A stretch of DNA of 64,000 nucleotides from contig JANQPT010000038.1 of assembly GCA_028285345.1 (NCBI GenBank), forward strand, positions 157,813 through 221,812, given 5' to 3'. A program made the position numbers and the translations under genes. Position 1 is the stretch's first letter. Each line of letters opens with the position of its first letter. The stretch comes from Planctomycetales bacterium. Lineage in GTDB: Bacteria > Planctomycetota > Planctomycetia > Planctomycetales > Planctomycetaceae. Under the pieces are notes generated by a model. It searched no databases. It worked only from the letters and a program-made list of their open reading frames with translations, and had not been told where the DNA came from. Of the stretch, positions 46,254 through 55,670 are shown piece by piece.

Positions 46254-46949
46254 ATGGAAATGTTATTCAGCATCATTCTGTTGGTTTTGTTCGGAAGCGT
46301 CGCATGGTGCGTCGCCAGTGAAGGCGCATGGGGAGCAGGAATCATTTTTCTGTCGGTGATATTTTCCGGCCTCATCGCGATGAACTTTTTTGAACCGCTC
46401 GCCGTGCTGCTGGAGGATATGATTCCCGCGGACTATGCCGACTTCGTCGCCCTGTGCGTATTGTTCGCCGCATCGGTGTCGCTAATTCGCGTTCTCACCG
46501 AAAAGATCGCCCCGATCGATGTCGAACTGCCGCCTCCGGCCTATCAAGCCGGACGTTGGGTCTTCGCCGTGCTGACTGGATACATCACGATGGCGTTCTT
46601 GCTTGCAGCCGTGCACACCGCGCCGCTGCCGCGGGAATTTGCCGGATTTAAACCCGAGCGCAAAAACTTCCTGAACATGTCCGCACCCGACCGGCAATGG
46701 CTGGCCTTCACTCAATACGTCTCAGAAAACGGGCTCGCAAACAGCGTCCAAGGCAAACCGCGTGTCTTCGATGGAATGAATCTCAAGCTTGAAGGCCGCG
46801 ATGATCAGTTTTGGGCATCCTACCCCATCCGCTACGCACATCGCCGCAATGTGGCCGCCGGAGGTTCGGCGACTAAGCCCAGTTTGCTACAAAGCTCAGG
46901 CGGCGGTTCGGGCAAAAGCGGCCGCAAGCGCAAAGGCGGCGGGTTCTAG
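46254..46949 (+). CDS. CvpA-like membrane protein
   Basis: The 231-residue protein has four hydrophobic spans in its first 125 residues, a soluble C-terminal part and a Gly/Ser/Lys-rich tail (SSGGGSGKSGRKRKGGGF). The spacing and a short acidic loop (EPLAVLLEDMIPADYAD) are compatible with the CvpA (colicin V production) family, but the match is weak and only moderately trusted. It starts 35 bases after the ATPase gene on the same strand and could be co-transcribed. Its role is unknown. Confidence 0.6.
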   Translation: MEMLFSIILLVLFGSVAWCVASEGAWGAGIIFLSVIFSGLIAMNFFEPLAVLLEDMIPADYADFVALCVLFAASVSLIRVLTEKIAPIDVELPPPAYQAGRWVFAVLTGYITMAFLLAAVHTAPLPREFAGFKPERKNFLNMSAPDRQWLAFTQYVSENGLANSVQGKPRVFDGMNLKLEGRDDQFWASYPIRYAHRRNVAAGGSATKPSLLQSSGGGSGKSGRKRKGGGF

Positions 46950-46978
46950 GCATTGTCGAATCTCAGCTTTATGGGTAG

Positions 46979-46998
46979 CCGAACTCGTGAGAGTTCGG
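46979..46998. repeat. Short hairpin CCGAACTC-gtga-GAGTTCGG
   Basis: A perfect 8-bp inverted repeat lies about 30 bases after the CvpA-like stop codon. No clear T-run follows, so terminator function is uncertain; it may be a dispersed palindrome. Confidence 0.45.
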
Positions 46999-47214
46999 AA
47001 ACGCGCCTGCACCGATTGCGTTCTCAGAAGTCTGACAGCTTCTGCGCCTCCAATCCTTTGGTCTTACAAAGGACTAAGATCTGTCGCAAAAGATGTTTCA
47101 GGGTGGATGGCGTCGGTCGATAGTCCGCCCCCAGGTTCGACGGTTATCCTGCTCGCCGAACGCCCGGCTGATCCTGCGGCCGGTTGTTCTCAGATTCGCT
47201 GAGAAGCGATGCGA

Positions 47215-47874
47215 CTACTTCTTGTACGTCACTTTGCCCTGAATGCAATAGCGTCGGTTGAGTGCCTGCGTTTCGCGAGCGTTCGGGAGCTTCTGATCCT
47301 TCAGTTGTGCCTTCGTCGCGGTGACGGTGTTTTCAAAAACGATAAACGTCACATTCTCACTATACGGGGGTGTTGTGAGCGAGCCTTCGTAGCGAATTGC
47401 GGTGCGGTTCCGCGGGAGGAGTTTGCTGCGGGCAACCTCGTATTCGCGTTTGTCTTTGTCGGCGGCGACATCCATCGGAGGATATCCCGGTGCGCCTTCT
47501 TCAAGGAAGACTCCAATGACCGCGATCTTGCACCAGTCGAGCTTACCTTGTTTCGCGTATGCTACGTGGTCCTCGTGAATGTGGACGATGTGCACTTCCG
47601 CCGCAAAGCCTTTTTTTGGCAGCACGTGCTCTGACGGGAAATGCCAATGGAAGTCAATCGGCACGTATGACTCGCCGTCGAGTATCAGAACTCCACCCTT
47701 TTTCGTCGCTTGGGCGCTCAGTTTGCGCGAGGGGCAATAACCGTCATCCTTGGCTTCAAGTATGAGTGCGTCCCAAGTAATCGACACGCCAAGATCCTTG
47801 GCTTCGAGAGATCTCTCCAGCACGATCGGCGACTGCTGACAGCCAAGATTTGGGTGAGGTTTTGTAGCGGTCAT
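47215..47874 (-). CDS. Alpha-class carbonic anhydrase
   Basis: The 219-residue protein is an alpha-carbonic anhydrase, hydrating CO2 to bicarbonate with a zinc ion. The zinc His-x-His pair is in DFHWHFPSEHVL and a third histidine in EVHIVHIHED; the substrate-pocket YEGSLTTPPYSE follows near residue 155. The start at ATG 47874 is supported by GGAAGGAAA about ten bases upstream; the frame to 47976 adds no signal peptide. The protein begins close to QSPI, so the N-terminal WGY-type region of the family is missing or very short. With no signal peptide it is predicted cytoplasmic, while bacterial alpha enzymes are usually exported. The activity is likely but not certain. Confidence 0.85.
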   Translation of the reverse strand: MTATKPHPNLGCQQSPIVLERSLEAKDLGVSITWDALILEAKDDGYCPSRKLSAQATKKGGVLILDGESYVPIDFHWHFPSEHVLPKKGFAAEVHIVHIHEDHVAYAKQGKLDWCKIAVIGVFLEEGAPGYPPMDVAADKDKREYEVARSKLLPRNRTAIRYEGSLTTPPYSENVTFIVFENTVTATKAQLKDQKLPNARETQALNRRYCIQGKVTYKK

Positions 47875-48066
47875 GGGCAAATTTCCTTCCAGTGTTGTGA
47901 CATCTGTTCGGACTGCAAACCGGTAACATGAGCAATATCGATTGCTGTACTCACTCTGCAAACAACGCCCCGGCACTCATTGTGCCATCACCATTTCAGC
48001 ATCGCAATCCCGCCAGCAATCCGTCGCCCAGCGGCGCAGCAACGCCGTTTCGTCCTCAGGGCCGAC

Positions 48067-49329
48067 CTATTGCTTGCTGTCGGAAAACGGTCGAAGCGTA
48101 AGAGTCACGGCGAGCGATATCGCGGCGATGATCGTCACATACCATGCCGGGGCCCGCAGGTCGCCCGTTTGAGTGATTAGCCACGTGTTGAACAGCGGCG
48201 CGGTTCCTCCAAAGATCGCCAACGTCAGATTGTAGCCGAGCGCTGTGCCGCTGTAGCGCAGCCGCGGCGGGAACGTTTCAGCCATCGCGGCCGCCAAAGT
48301 GGCCTGCAGACCTGCGACGAACAGGGCGAAGATCCCCATTGCGACAACGACGGCAACCAGCGAAGCGCCGTCGATCCAACGAAAGAGCGGATAAGCGGTC
48401 AGCGCCAGTCCCAATGAACTGACCGAGAGGACCGCCTTGTATCCGATGCGGTCTCCAAGTCTACCGGCAAGCGGCATCAAGACCAGCATAAAGGCCATTG
48501 CCAACGAGTTGATCAACAGCGCATGATCGATTGGCGGTTTGACGAAATTCGTGAGGTAAGCGGGCATCCAAACAAACAGCGTGTAAACGCCGACCGCGAG
48601 GCTGAGTGAAATCCCCGCGATTTGCGCGACGCGCCCGGGCATTTCTTTGACGGACTGAACAACAGGCCGGCGTTCCGTGTTGCCGGCCGCTTGCATAGAG
48701 ACAAAGTCGGCCGTCTCAGACAATCCGCGCCGCATTCTCCAACCGACAATTCCGATCACCAGTCCACCCAGGAAGGGAAGTCGCCAACCCCAATGCGAGA
48801 CTTGCTCGTCCGTCAAGAAGTTGTGAATCAATGTCGCCGCTGCGGAACCGAGTAATATTCCCGCCACGGCTCCGAACATCGTCCAAGACCCGGACGAAGT
48901 TCGTTGGTTCTCGGGAGCGACTTCAACCAGGTATGTGCTGGAGCCGAAAAACTCGCCCCCCACTGAAATCCCCTGCGCGAGGCGGAGAGTGACCAACAGC
49001 AGCGGGGCCAACTCCCCGACTTGTTCATGCGTCGGCAGGATGACCATTAGCGATGTCGGAATCGCCATCGCTGCCACGGAGACCTGCAGGGCGCGCTTGC
49101 GACCGAGTCGATCACCCATTTGGCCAAAAATCATCCCTCCCAGCGGCCGTGCCAGGTAACCGGCGGCGAATACGCCAAACGTCTTGATCAATCCTGATAC
49201 GGGATCGGACGCCGGGAAAAACTGACTGCTCATGAAGGGCGCGAGAAATCCGAAAACCGCAAAGTCGTACCACTCTAAAACGTTGCCGATTGCTCCCGCG
49301 ATTGACGTCTTGAGTCGGCTTTCCTGCAC
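48067..49329 (-). CDS. MFS transporter, metabolite:H+ symporter (MHS) type
   Basis: The 420-residue protein has twelve predicted spans and the MHS-family signatures GNVLEWYDFAVFGFLAP near the N terminus, ARPLGGMIFGQMGDRLGRKRAL in loop 2-3 and GGEFFGSSTYLVE in span 5. The group carries proline/betaine, citrate, shikimate or ketoglutarate with protons; the substrate is undetermined. A GTG start at 49329 has AGAGGT five bases upstream. The gap to the carbonic anhydrase gene downstream is about 190 bases and there is no clear terminator, so they may or may not be co-transcribed. Confidence 0.88.
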   Translation of the reverse strand: MQESRLKTSIAGAIGNVLEWYDFAVFGFLAPFMSSQFFPASDPVSGLIKTFGVFAAGYLARPLGGMIFGQMGDRLGRKRALQVSVAAMAIPTSLMVILPTHEQVGELAPLLLVTLRLAQGISVGGEFFGSSTYLVEVAPENQRTSSGSWTMFGAVAGILLGSAAATLIHNFLTDEQVSHWGWRLPFLGGLVIGIVGWRMRRGLSETADFVSMQAAGNTERRPVVQSVKEMPGRVAQIAGISLSLAVGVYTLFVWMPAYLTNFVKPPIDHALLINSLAMAFMLVLMPLAGRLGDRIGYKAVLSVSSLGLALTAYPLFRWIDGASLVAVVVAMGIFALFVAGLQATLAAAMAETFPPRLRYSGTALGYNLTLAIFGGTAPLFNTWLITQTGDLRAPAWYVTIIAAISLAVTLTLRPFSDSKQ

Positions 49330-49476
49330 GGCGACCTCTGTCTATGTCAAATCTCAAGTACTGAAGATGAAAAGAGTCCGATTTTCTCGGCTACAATCGT
49401 CGCCAGTCGAGCGGTCCGCCTAACGGCGGGCAATTGGACCTGATCGGCCAGCTTTGACGCGCGCCGTCAATCAAGA

Positions 49477-49559
49477 GTAGCCCGCGGACCAGCAGGCGCT
49501 CACTCCCCGGGCCGCAACAGTCCGGGGCTGCTGATCCGCAGGGCCATCGCTCAGGCTAC
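49477..49559. repeat. Nested inverted repeat
   Basis: The outer arms are GTAGCC and GGCTAC, the middle arms GCGGACCAGCAG and CTGCTGATCCGC (one mismatched/bulged base), and the inner arms CCCCGG and CCGGGG. The layered palindrome could fold as one long hairpin and resembles mobile or REP-type intergenic elements. Confidence 0.6.
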
Positions 49560-49891
49560 CGGGTGTGCGGACTCACTTCAACTCGCGCGGCTACTCGATC
49601 GGGGGCTTCGCTAGCAGCACACCATCGGGACGAGGCAACCAACCAATCGGCGAGAGAGCATGAATTACGCGAAGCTTGTGAGGCCACTAATGTGAAGGAG
49701 CGGCAGAAAAACATGCGGGAAACATACCCTGCCTTGTAAGATCGAATAAGCCTGCCGACTGACCGGTGCAGCGGCATAGGTACGCCGATCGAAATGCTCC
49801 CGATGTCTGCTACAAATGCGAATTGAGCCTCAAGGGCCGATTGGCTGCGAGTCTAACGTAACTGATGGACGCAATCCGGGCAACTTTTTGC

Positions 49892-49938
49892 TTGATCGTT
49901 CGACAACTGTCGTATAACATCTACATATGTCGTCTACA
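49892..49938 (+). promoter_or_regulatory. BlaI-type operator overlapping the blaI promoter
   Basis: Just upstream of the BlaI gene lies the perfect palindrome CGACA-ac-TGTCG (49901-49912), followed by TACATATGTCG and TCTACA half-sites. Planctomycete and staphylococcal BlaI/MecI repressors bind TACA/TGTA- and GACA/TGTC-type dyads, so autoregulation is likely. A TATAAC -10-like element begins at 49913, within the operator, and TTGATC at 49892 is a possible -35. Confidence 0.6.
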
Positions 49939-49948
49939 GGGAGATTTG

Positions 49949-50347
49949 ATGGGTAAAAAGCAGAAACAGAAGTTGAGTTCGCTGACCGACATGGAATGGG
50001 TGATCATGGGCGTCGTGTGGGAAGAAGAACCATGCACCGCCGGGACCGTCCAAGAAGCGTTGGCGGACCAGCAGGCGTGGGCATATAGCACAATCAAGAC
50101 CACCATGGACCGCATGGTCGCGAAAGGCCTGCTCACCCGCCGCACCATTCGCAACTTGAATCTATTCAGCGCAGTCATCAGCCGCGATGACGCCAAACGC
50201 GGTGAATTGCGGCGCATGCTGAGCCGCGCATTCAATGGAGCATTGACGCCGATGATTGAGTTTATCGTCGACGAAGAGGAACTCTCAAAAGATGAACTGC
50301 AACAGCTTCGTGACATCGTCAATCGCGCCGATCGCAGCAAAAAGTAA
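49949..50347 (+). CDS. BlaI/MecI/CopY family transcriptional repressor
   Basis: The 132-residue protein has the BlaI-type winged helix: LSSLTDMEWVIMGVVWEEEP, then the recognition region AYSTIKTTMDRMVAKGLL, then a C-terminal dimer helix. Such repressors are inactivated by cleavage when a membrane M56 protease senses a signal. The ATG follows GGGAGA at good distance; the longer frame from 49865 covers the operator and is not used. The M56 protein gene starts 32 bases after this stop. Regulation by self-binding at the upstream palindrome is inferred. Confidence 0.93.
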   Translation: MGKKQKQKLSSLTDMEWVIMGVVWEEEPCTAGTVQEALADQQAWAYSTIKTTMDRMVAKGLLTRRTIRNLNLFSAVISRDDAKRGELRRMLSRAFNGALTPMIEFIVDEEELSKDELQQLRDIVNRADRSKK

Positions 50348-50379
50348 CCCGTACAGCCACGGCTCTTGGAGATGAAATC

Positions 50380-53300
50380 ATGAGCGGCTCACTCGATCGT
50401 ATGATCGCACTCCTCAACGATTGCGGCGCGGCATGTTGGCAATTTGGTTCTGCAATGTTTGTGCAGACCTGCGTTCTCGTGACGGTTTTGCTGTTCGTCG
50501 ATTTGTGTTTGCGCAATCGTGTCCGCCCCGTCTTTCGCTATTGGATGTGGTCGCTGGTGCTCGTGAAATTATTGCTGCCGGTGACGCTCGGCTCTCCGGC
50601 CAGCATCGCTTATTGGCTGACTGAGTCTCAGCCCACAGATTCCGCCGCCGACACCGCTTCAGCCGTCGACACGTCGATTGCCGGCAGTTCCTCCCGGTCG
50701 GAAACTTCCCCGACGACGATTACCGATTCGACTCCGGCCGAACCGTTTCTTGTTCCGCCGGAATTCCAGCCCGAGGAATTGATTTCTGATGCGACACCTC
50801 CGGCAATCGCCGACACAATTGTGACGTCTGTGCCCCCCTCCTCTGTTGAGCGAAACGCGGCTTCGGTGCCGAGGCAGCAACTGCAGCCGACGGCATGGTT
50901 ATTTTTGGGCTGGCTGACGGCAGCGATGTCGCTGTGTGTGGTGGTTGCTTGGCGGGCTGTGCAGATTCGGCGACTCATACACCGAGCAGCGGCGGCACCG
51001 GCCGAGCTTGAGAATTTGCTGCAGGATTGCTGCAGCCGGCTGGGGATTCGCCAACACCGGGTGCAGTTGAGAGTTACCGATGAGTTGAGCAGTCCAGGCA
51101 TCTGCGGCCTGCGAAAGCCGACGATTCTCCTGCCTCGCCATCTGCTCGATCAACTCGACACCGAACAATTTCGCTTGGTGCTTGTTCATGAAGTGACGCA
51201 TTGGCGACGATTCGATTTGCATCTGAATTGCCTGCAGACTCTGCTGCAAATCATTTATTTCTACAATCCTCTGGTTTGGGTTGCCAACGCAATTCTCAGG
51301 CGTTTGCGCGAACAGGCTGTTGATGATGCCGTGCTGGTGGCATTCAGTTCTCAGACACAGCGGTACTCGACCACTCTGTTGGATATCGCGTCAATGATGC
51401 GACGCCCCGCTCCCGCTGCGCTGCAACTGATCGAAATCGTCGAATCACGCAAGTTATTGGTGCAGCGGATTCGTCGAATGGTGTCCCTGCCGATTCCCAA
51501 ATCGGCCGGATTAGGCGTCCTTGGAGTTATGACGATCGTTTTGATCGGCGTCTTGCTGCTGCCGATGTCAGGGGCTGAGCGTTCGCAAGCGGCCGATCAG
51601 GGCGGGGACGACGGATCGCCGTCGACCGAAACCGTGGCATTGGGGCCGGAGAATCGAGCGGCTGCGAAGCCGGAGGAACCAACTGCGCCGAAGGCAATTT
51701 TGACGGGAAGGATCGTCGACGAAACCGGCGCGCCGGTCACCGATGCCAAAGTCGAAATTCACCATCATCCTGTCGGGCGAGTGATTACCACAAAGACCAA
51801 CAAGGAGGGGCGCTATAGATTTTTAAGCGTCGAAAAGCCGGGCGAACATCGGATGCGGATCAAATCCGAGCGATGGGTCGGATTGGAGCGAAGTGATGAG
51901 ACTCCCCATGTCACCCTGAAAGCCGATACGACGACGACAAAGAACATCACGCTCAAGCGCGCCTGCCGACTTCGCATCGAAACGGTCGATGAGTCTGGAT
52001 TGCCGGTTTCGGGCGTGTCGATATACGCCAAATCGGTCTCTGATACAAGTTACGTCAGCCGAGAAAGCGTGAGCACAAATAAGCAAGGTTACGCGATCTT
52101 GGGACTAAAAGCTTCCGATTCCAAATATGTCGTCGCCACCTCTTCGCCGAAATACGCCTACACAAGAATTGAGGTCAAACTCAACGACCCCGAAGCAGTC
52201 ACAGTACGGAAGATTGTGCAACAAGAAGGTGTGAGTCTGACGGGAAAAGCATTCTGCTCCGATAGCAAACCACCGGCCGGTTGGAGAATCAATGCGCTCC
52301 CAGTCTGGTGGAATTTTGGGCGAAATCCGGTCGGTGTCGAAATCGGCGAGGACGGGTTATTCACGATACCACACATCATTTCTCAAAAATACAACGTGGC
52401 CATCTCCGTCCCGACGGGTGGAAATGGCTCAATGCCAATGCCCGTGATGAAACCGACGGATCTTTCCAAGGTCAAGGGTCCAATCGCCGTAAAGCTCAAT
52501 TACCCCTCTCCCGCATCGATGGTCTCGCTCTCGGGTACGATTCGCTACAAAGGTGCTCCGCCGAAACTCGGATTCCGGATCGACGTACGCTCGGTCGATC
52601 AGAAATATAGCGGCAACGTTTTTCTCCAATCGGGCGAAACGAGCTTTCGCATCGACCCCATTCCGCGCGGAGTGTATACGATCCGTATTACGTCCCGAGA
52701 GCTCGAGCCGAAGGTGCTGCGGAACGTCGTCGCTCCCTCCGATGACATCAAACTGGAGCTCAAGGCCAAAAGCGACAGGAAGTTACGAGGCACGGTCGTA
52801 CACAGCGATACGAAGCAGCCGGTTCGAAGTTTTCGTGTTCGCGCCATAACGTTGCGCATGCTGCCCGGGTCGTATTCTTATCAGTCACCGGAATGGCAGA
52901 CCGTTGAGAGCAAAACAGGAGAGTTTGTTGTTGATCTCGTTGGTCCCGGTATTTACGTGGTTCAGGTCGCCGCAGAGGGCCTCGCTTGGGCGCGCAGTGT
53001 ACAGATCAATACTGAAGAGAATGGCGACAAACCGGTTCGAATCGAAATGTCTGAAGGAGTTTCGCTCTCCGGAACCGTTGTGGACGAGCAAGGCCGGCCG
53101 GTTGACGGGGCCAAGGTGATTCCGATGTCAATGTCAAACGGCACGACACCGCAGAGACGGGGGCCGTTCAGCAGCGATGACGAGGCCGTGGAAACAGTCG
53201 GCGGAAAATTCACCATTGAGCATCTCGCCGTTGGCTCGGAAAGCTTAAAGGTCGTTCATCCAGATTTTACGTATGCCATGGTCGAAAATATCAAACTCGA

Positions 53301-54696
53301 TGCTGGATCCAGTCCGGAGCCGCTCACGATTACTCTGAAGCAAGGCGGCACCATTCGCGGGCGGGTGTTCGATTCCGACGGGAAGCCGGAACCGAACGTG
53401 ACTTTGTATTTTCGGGAGCGGATGGGCTTCGACGACAGGGAATCGGGCCGGGTTGGCCAGGCGATTACCGATGAAAACGGCGACTACGAAGTCTCACGAT
53501 TGCCCGATCAACTTTGCTACGTTCACCGCGCCAACAGTTGGCAAGCGGAAGGTGTCGTGGGGCATGCGATCTTGCCGGAAAGCGGCAAGACACAGATTCT
53601 CAACCTGGGAGGCCAATCAAAGTTTTCCGGCCGACTCTTGGTCAACGGCGCGCCACGAAAGAACACCAAGCTGAAGCTCTCGGGCAAAAGCCCACATTTT
53701 GGCATTTTTCACGCTAACGCCTATACCGACAAGGACGGTTCTTTTGTCTTCCATGGCGCCGGTCCGGGAGAACGCACGCTCTATTATCTCGCGAAAGGGA
53801 GTCGTAGAGACTGGGTTCGCGTGAAGAGTTTCCGGCTCCCTTCGGAGAGCGTAGACGTCGGAAACGTCGATCTTGCCGTTGGACGCCTCACCGTCCATTG
53901 TGAGCCAAAGCCGGCAGCGAATGTTAGGCTGAGTCTGCAGGAGTACAACCCGATCTGGACACATGGTCAGCGGGTGGGAGTTCTGTCAACCCGCCAAAGC
54001 GATGCTGAACCTTACGTCATCAAGCAGGTCCCGGCGGGAAGCTATGAACTAATTGCTTCTCTGCCAAACGGGTTCAGCGTCAGACAACGAGTCGAAGTCA
54101 CCGCTGCAAGCTTAAATCAAGACGTGACACTGAATATTCCGCAGGGCGACGCATCGCTGCAGGGCAAGTTGGACCAGAACATTGGCGGACCTTATGGAAT
54201 TTCGTCACTCGCAATGTGGAGTCAAGATCGACGGCTGTTTGCACGCGTCGTGCCGAACGAGCAAGGAATTTACTCAGTCAAAGACATTCCTGCGGGCGAC
54301 TATTTTCTGACGCGAGAAGCGATCCGCGATCCCCACATTCTTATCACATTCTCGCTCAAAGACTCCGAGGCCAAACAACTCGACCTGACCCCCGACACCG
54401 TCACCAGGAAGGTCGAGCAACCAGGGTTTCGAACAATCAGAGTCTACACCCCTCAGGGTATCCCATTGCCGGGCTGTGACATTCAACTCAAAGGTCCCAG
54501 CGGCGCGCTTGCTCCGAACAGCAAGCAATACGGCAGGCAATCGTTTGTGGGCGAACCGGGAACTTACGACCTGACGATCTCCTATCCCGGATTTCGCACA
54601 ATTCATCGGCCGATCGAGTTGTTGGGCCCTGGAACCGACGGGCGGTACCCCAAAAATGTGACTGTTGCGATCAAGCTGCAACCAGACGGTCCATGA
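50380..54696 (+). CDS. M56 (BlaR1-type) sensor metalloprotease fused to long Ig-like repeat region
   Basis: The 1438-residue protein has membrane spans at about 26-46 and 53-72, a Ser/Thr/Pro-rich linker and another span at about 170-195. An M56 peptidase domain carries the zinc motif His270-Glu-Val-Thr-His274 and the third ligand region REQAVDDAVL (Glu311). After a fourth span (about 370-395), roughly 1000 extracytoplasmic residues form consecutive carboxypeptidase-regulatory-like/Ig-like units (TGRIVDETGAPVTDAKVEIH, SGTVVDEQGRPVDGAKVIP, RGRVFDSDGKPEPNVTLYF). BlaR1 instead has a penicillin-binding sensor domain. The protein probably senses an envelope or polysaccharide ligand and cleaves the neighbouring BlaI. 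No beta-lactamase gene is adjacent. Confidence 0.9.
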   Translation: MSGSLDRMIALLNDCGAACWQFGSAMFVQTCVLVTVLLFVDLCLRNRVRPVFRYWMWSLVLVKLLLPVTLGSPASIAYWLTESQPTDSAADTASAVDTSIAGSSSRSETSPTTITDSTPAEPFLVPPEFQPEELISDATPPAIADTIVTSVPPSSVERNAASVPRQQLQPTAWLFLGWLTAAMSLCVVVAWRAVQIRRLIHRAAAAPAELENLLQDCCSRLGIRQHRVQLRVTDELSSPGICGLRKPTILLPRHLLDQLDTEQFRLVLVHEVTHWRRFDLHLNCLQTLLQIIYFYNPLVWVANAILRRLREQAVDDAVLVAFSSQTQRYSTTLLDIASMMRRPAPAALQLIEIVESRKLLVQRIRRMVSLPIPKSAGLGVLGVMTIVLIGVLLLPMSGAERSQAADQGGDDGSPSTETVALGPENRAAAKPEEPTAPKAILTGRIVDETGAPVTDAKVEIHHHPVGRVITTKTNKEGRYRFLSVEKPGEHRMRIKSERWVGLERSDETPHVTLKADTTTTKNITLKRACRLRIETVDESGLPVSGVSIYAKSVSDTSYVSRESVSTNKQGYAILGLKASDSKYVVATSSPKYAYTRIEVKLNDPEAVTVRKIVQQEGVSLTGKAFCSDSKPPAGWRINALPVWWNFGRNPVGVEIGEDGLFTIPHIISQKYNVAISVPTGGNGSMPMPVMKPTDLSKVKGPIAVKLNYPSPASMVSLSGTIRYKGAPPKLGFRIDVRSVDQKYSGNVFLQSGETSFRIDPIPRGVYTIRITSRELEPKVLRNVVAPSDDIKLELKAKSDRKLRGTVVHSDTKQPVRSFRVRAITLRMLPGSYSYQSPEWQTVESKTGEFVVDLVGPGIYVVQVAAEGLAWARSVQINTEENGDKPVRIEMSEGVSLSGTVVDEQGRPVDGAKVIPMSMSNGTTPQRRGPFSSDDEAVETVGGKFTIEHLAVGSESLKVVHPDFTYAMVENIKLDAGSSPEPLTITLKQGGTIRGRVFDSDGKPEPNVTLYFRERMGFDDRESGRVGQAITDENGDYEVSRLPDQLCYVHRANSWQAEGVVGHAILPESGKTQILNLGGQSKFSGRLLVNGAPRKNTKLKLSGKSPHFGIFHANAYTDKDGSFVFHGAGPGERTLYYLAKGSRRDWVRVKSFRLPSESVDVGNVDLAVGRLTVHCEPKPAANVRLSLQEYNPIWTHGQRVGVLSTRQSDAEPYVIKQVPAGSYELIASLPNGFSVRQRVEVTAASLNQDVTLNIPQGDASLQGKLDQNIGGPYGISSLAMWSQDRRLFARVVPNEQGIYSVKDIPAGDYFLTREAIRDPHILITFSLKDSEAKQLDLTPDTVTRKVEQPGFRTIRVYTPQGIPLPGCDIQLKGPSGALAPNSKQYGRQSFVGEPGTYDLTISYPGFRTIHRPIELLGPGTDGRYPKNVTVAIKLQPDGP

Positions 54697-55163
54697 GGCA
54701 TGTGACATTCGTCATCTGCTACGACCGACGGACAGACGTCTCGTCGGAGAATTCCCCACCGTCCCACAGCGCTGATCGTTGTCAAACCAGAGCCCTGCAA
54801 GCCCTCATGAGGCACATGGGCTCCGCCACTGCACCCCTCGACGTCCTCAATCGACTCCCAGGGCGGTCACGCTCTGCCACGTCGATCGTCTTGCCAAGCG
54901 AATTCGGAGATTCGTATTTCACACGCCTGTGATCAACCGTGCCATCGCTGATGCTCAACTGACAACCTGGACGTCTTCGGTGTTGCATTTCTTGGTGCCG
55001 CACGATGATCAGGATGCGTCACGACACCCAACGAGACAAATTTATGGACGAGGTTGACTCCGTAGAATCAGCGGAGAAAATCAGGGACCTCTGGGCAGGT
55101 CAACTCTCGACTCCCTGCCCAATCGCATCTTCGAACACTCATTACGGACGAAAGTGAAACACG
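54697..55163. other. Intergenic region, no gene supported
   Basis: This 467-bp region between the M56 gene and the small hypothetical gene has several short frames (for example 54693-54932 and 54779-55057) without ribosome sites, hydrophobic pattern or domains. No operator-like dyad or strong hairpin was noticed. Confidence 0.4.
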
Positions 55164-55577
55164 ATGCCTGTCAACGACATCTTGAACTGCGATGCTTCTG
55201 AACTCTGGGCGATCCTGGATTCCGAGGACGGATACGAGGGAGATCGTTGGTTTATGTGCAAAGGCGTCGGCATGATCGAGCTCTGCAAACTCGGCGAGAT
55301 GCTCGACGTCGGGGCTTACGATGACTTGATCGGCCAATTCGATCTGGTCGGCGAGCCACGCGACGAAGGCCCATGGCCGCAAACCCTGCCCGGTGCGCTG
55401 ATTGAACGCCTCGCCTCGATCAGCGACGACGAAATCGCTTCGGTCGTGCCCCAATGGTTGACCATTGACGAACTGCAAGGCTCAGCGACCGCCGAATTTC
55501 TTACTGAATACCTAACGGGTCTGCGGACATACCTCTCGGCAAAGTCTGGCGAGTTCTACTTGGTCAATGCTCTTTGA
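55164..55577 (+). CDS. Hypothetical protein
   Basis: The 137-residue acidic protein has no signal peptide and no family I recognise. It contains a well-formed pattern of alternating helices and conserved-looking tryptophans (SELWAILDSEDGYEGDRWF, SVVPQWLTIDELQGSATAE), so it is probably a real soluble cytoplasmic protein, perhaps of a small planctomycete family. ATG 55164 has only a weak purine-rich stretch before it. It could be an orphan immunity or regulatory protein, but there is no evidence for either. Confidence 0.55.
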   Translation: MPVNDILNCDASELWAILDSEDGYEGDRWFMCKGVGMIELCKLGEMLDVGAYDDLIGQFDLVGEPRDEGPWPQTLPGALIERLASISDDEIASVVPQWLTIDELQGSATAEFLTEYLTGLRTYLSAKSGEFYLVNAL

Positions 55578-55670
55578 CCGCAATTGGACAGCCACGCAAC
55601 GATCAGGCGCATAAACGTAGCCACGCAGTGTAGGCTCCGTCGGAATACTCCGATTTGGCCTTGGTTTTCT

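Larger units (their letters stand above)
49330..49948. other. Intergenic region with nested palindrome and BlaI-type operator
   Basis: The 619-bp gap carries an 83-base nested inverted repeat (49477-49559) and, next to the BlaI gene, the operator/promoter at 49892-49938. A 73-codon frame on the minus strand (49556-49777) has no support. Confidence 0.5.
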
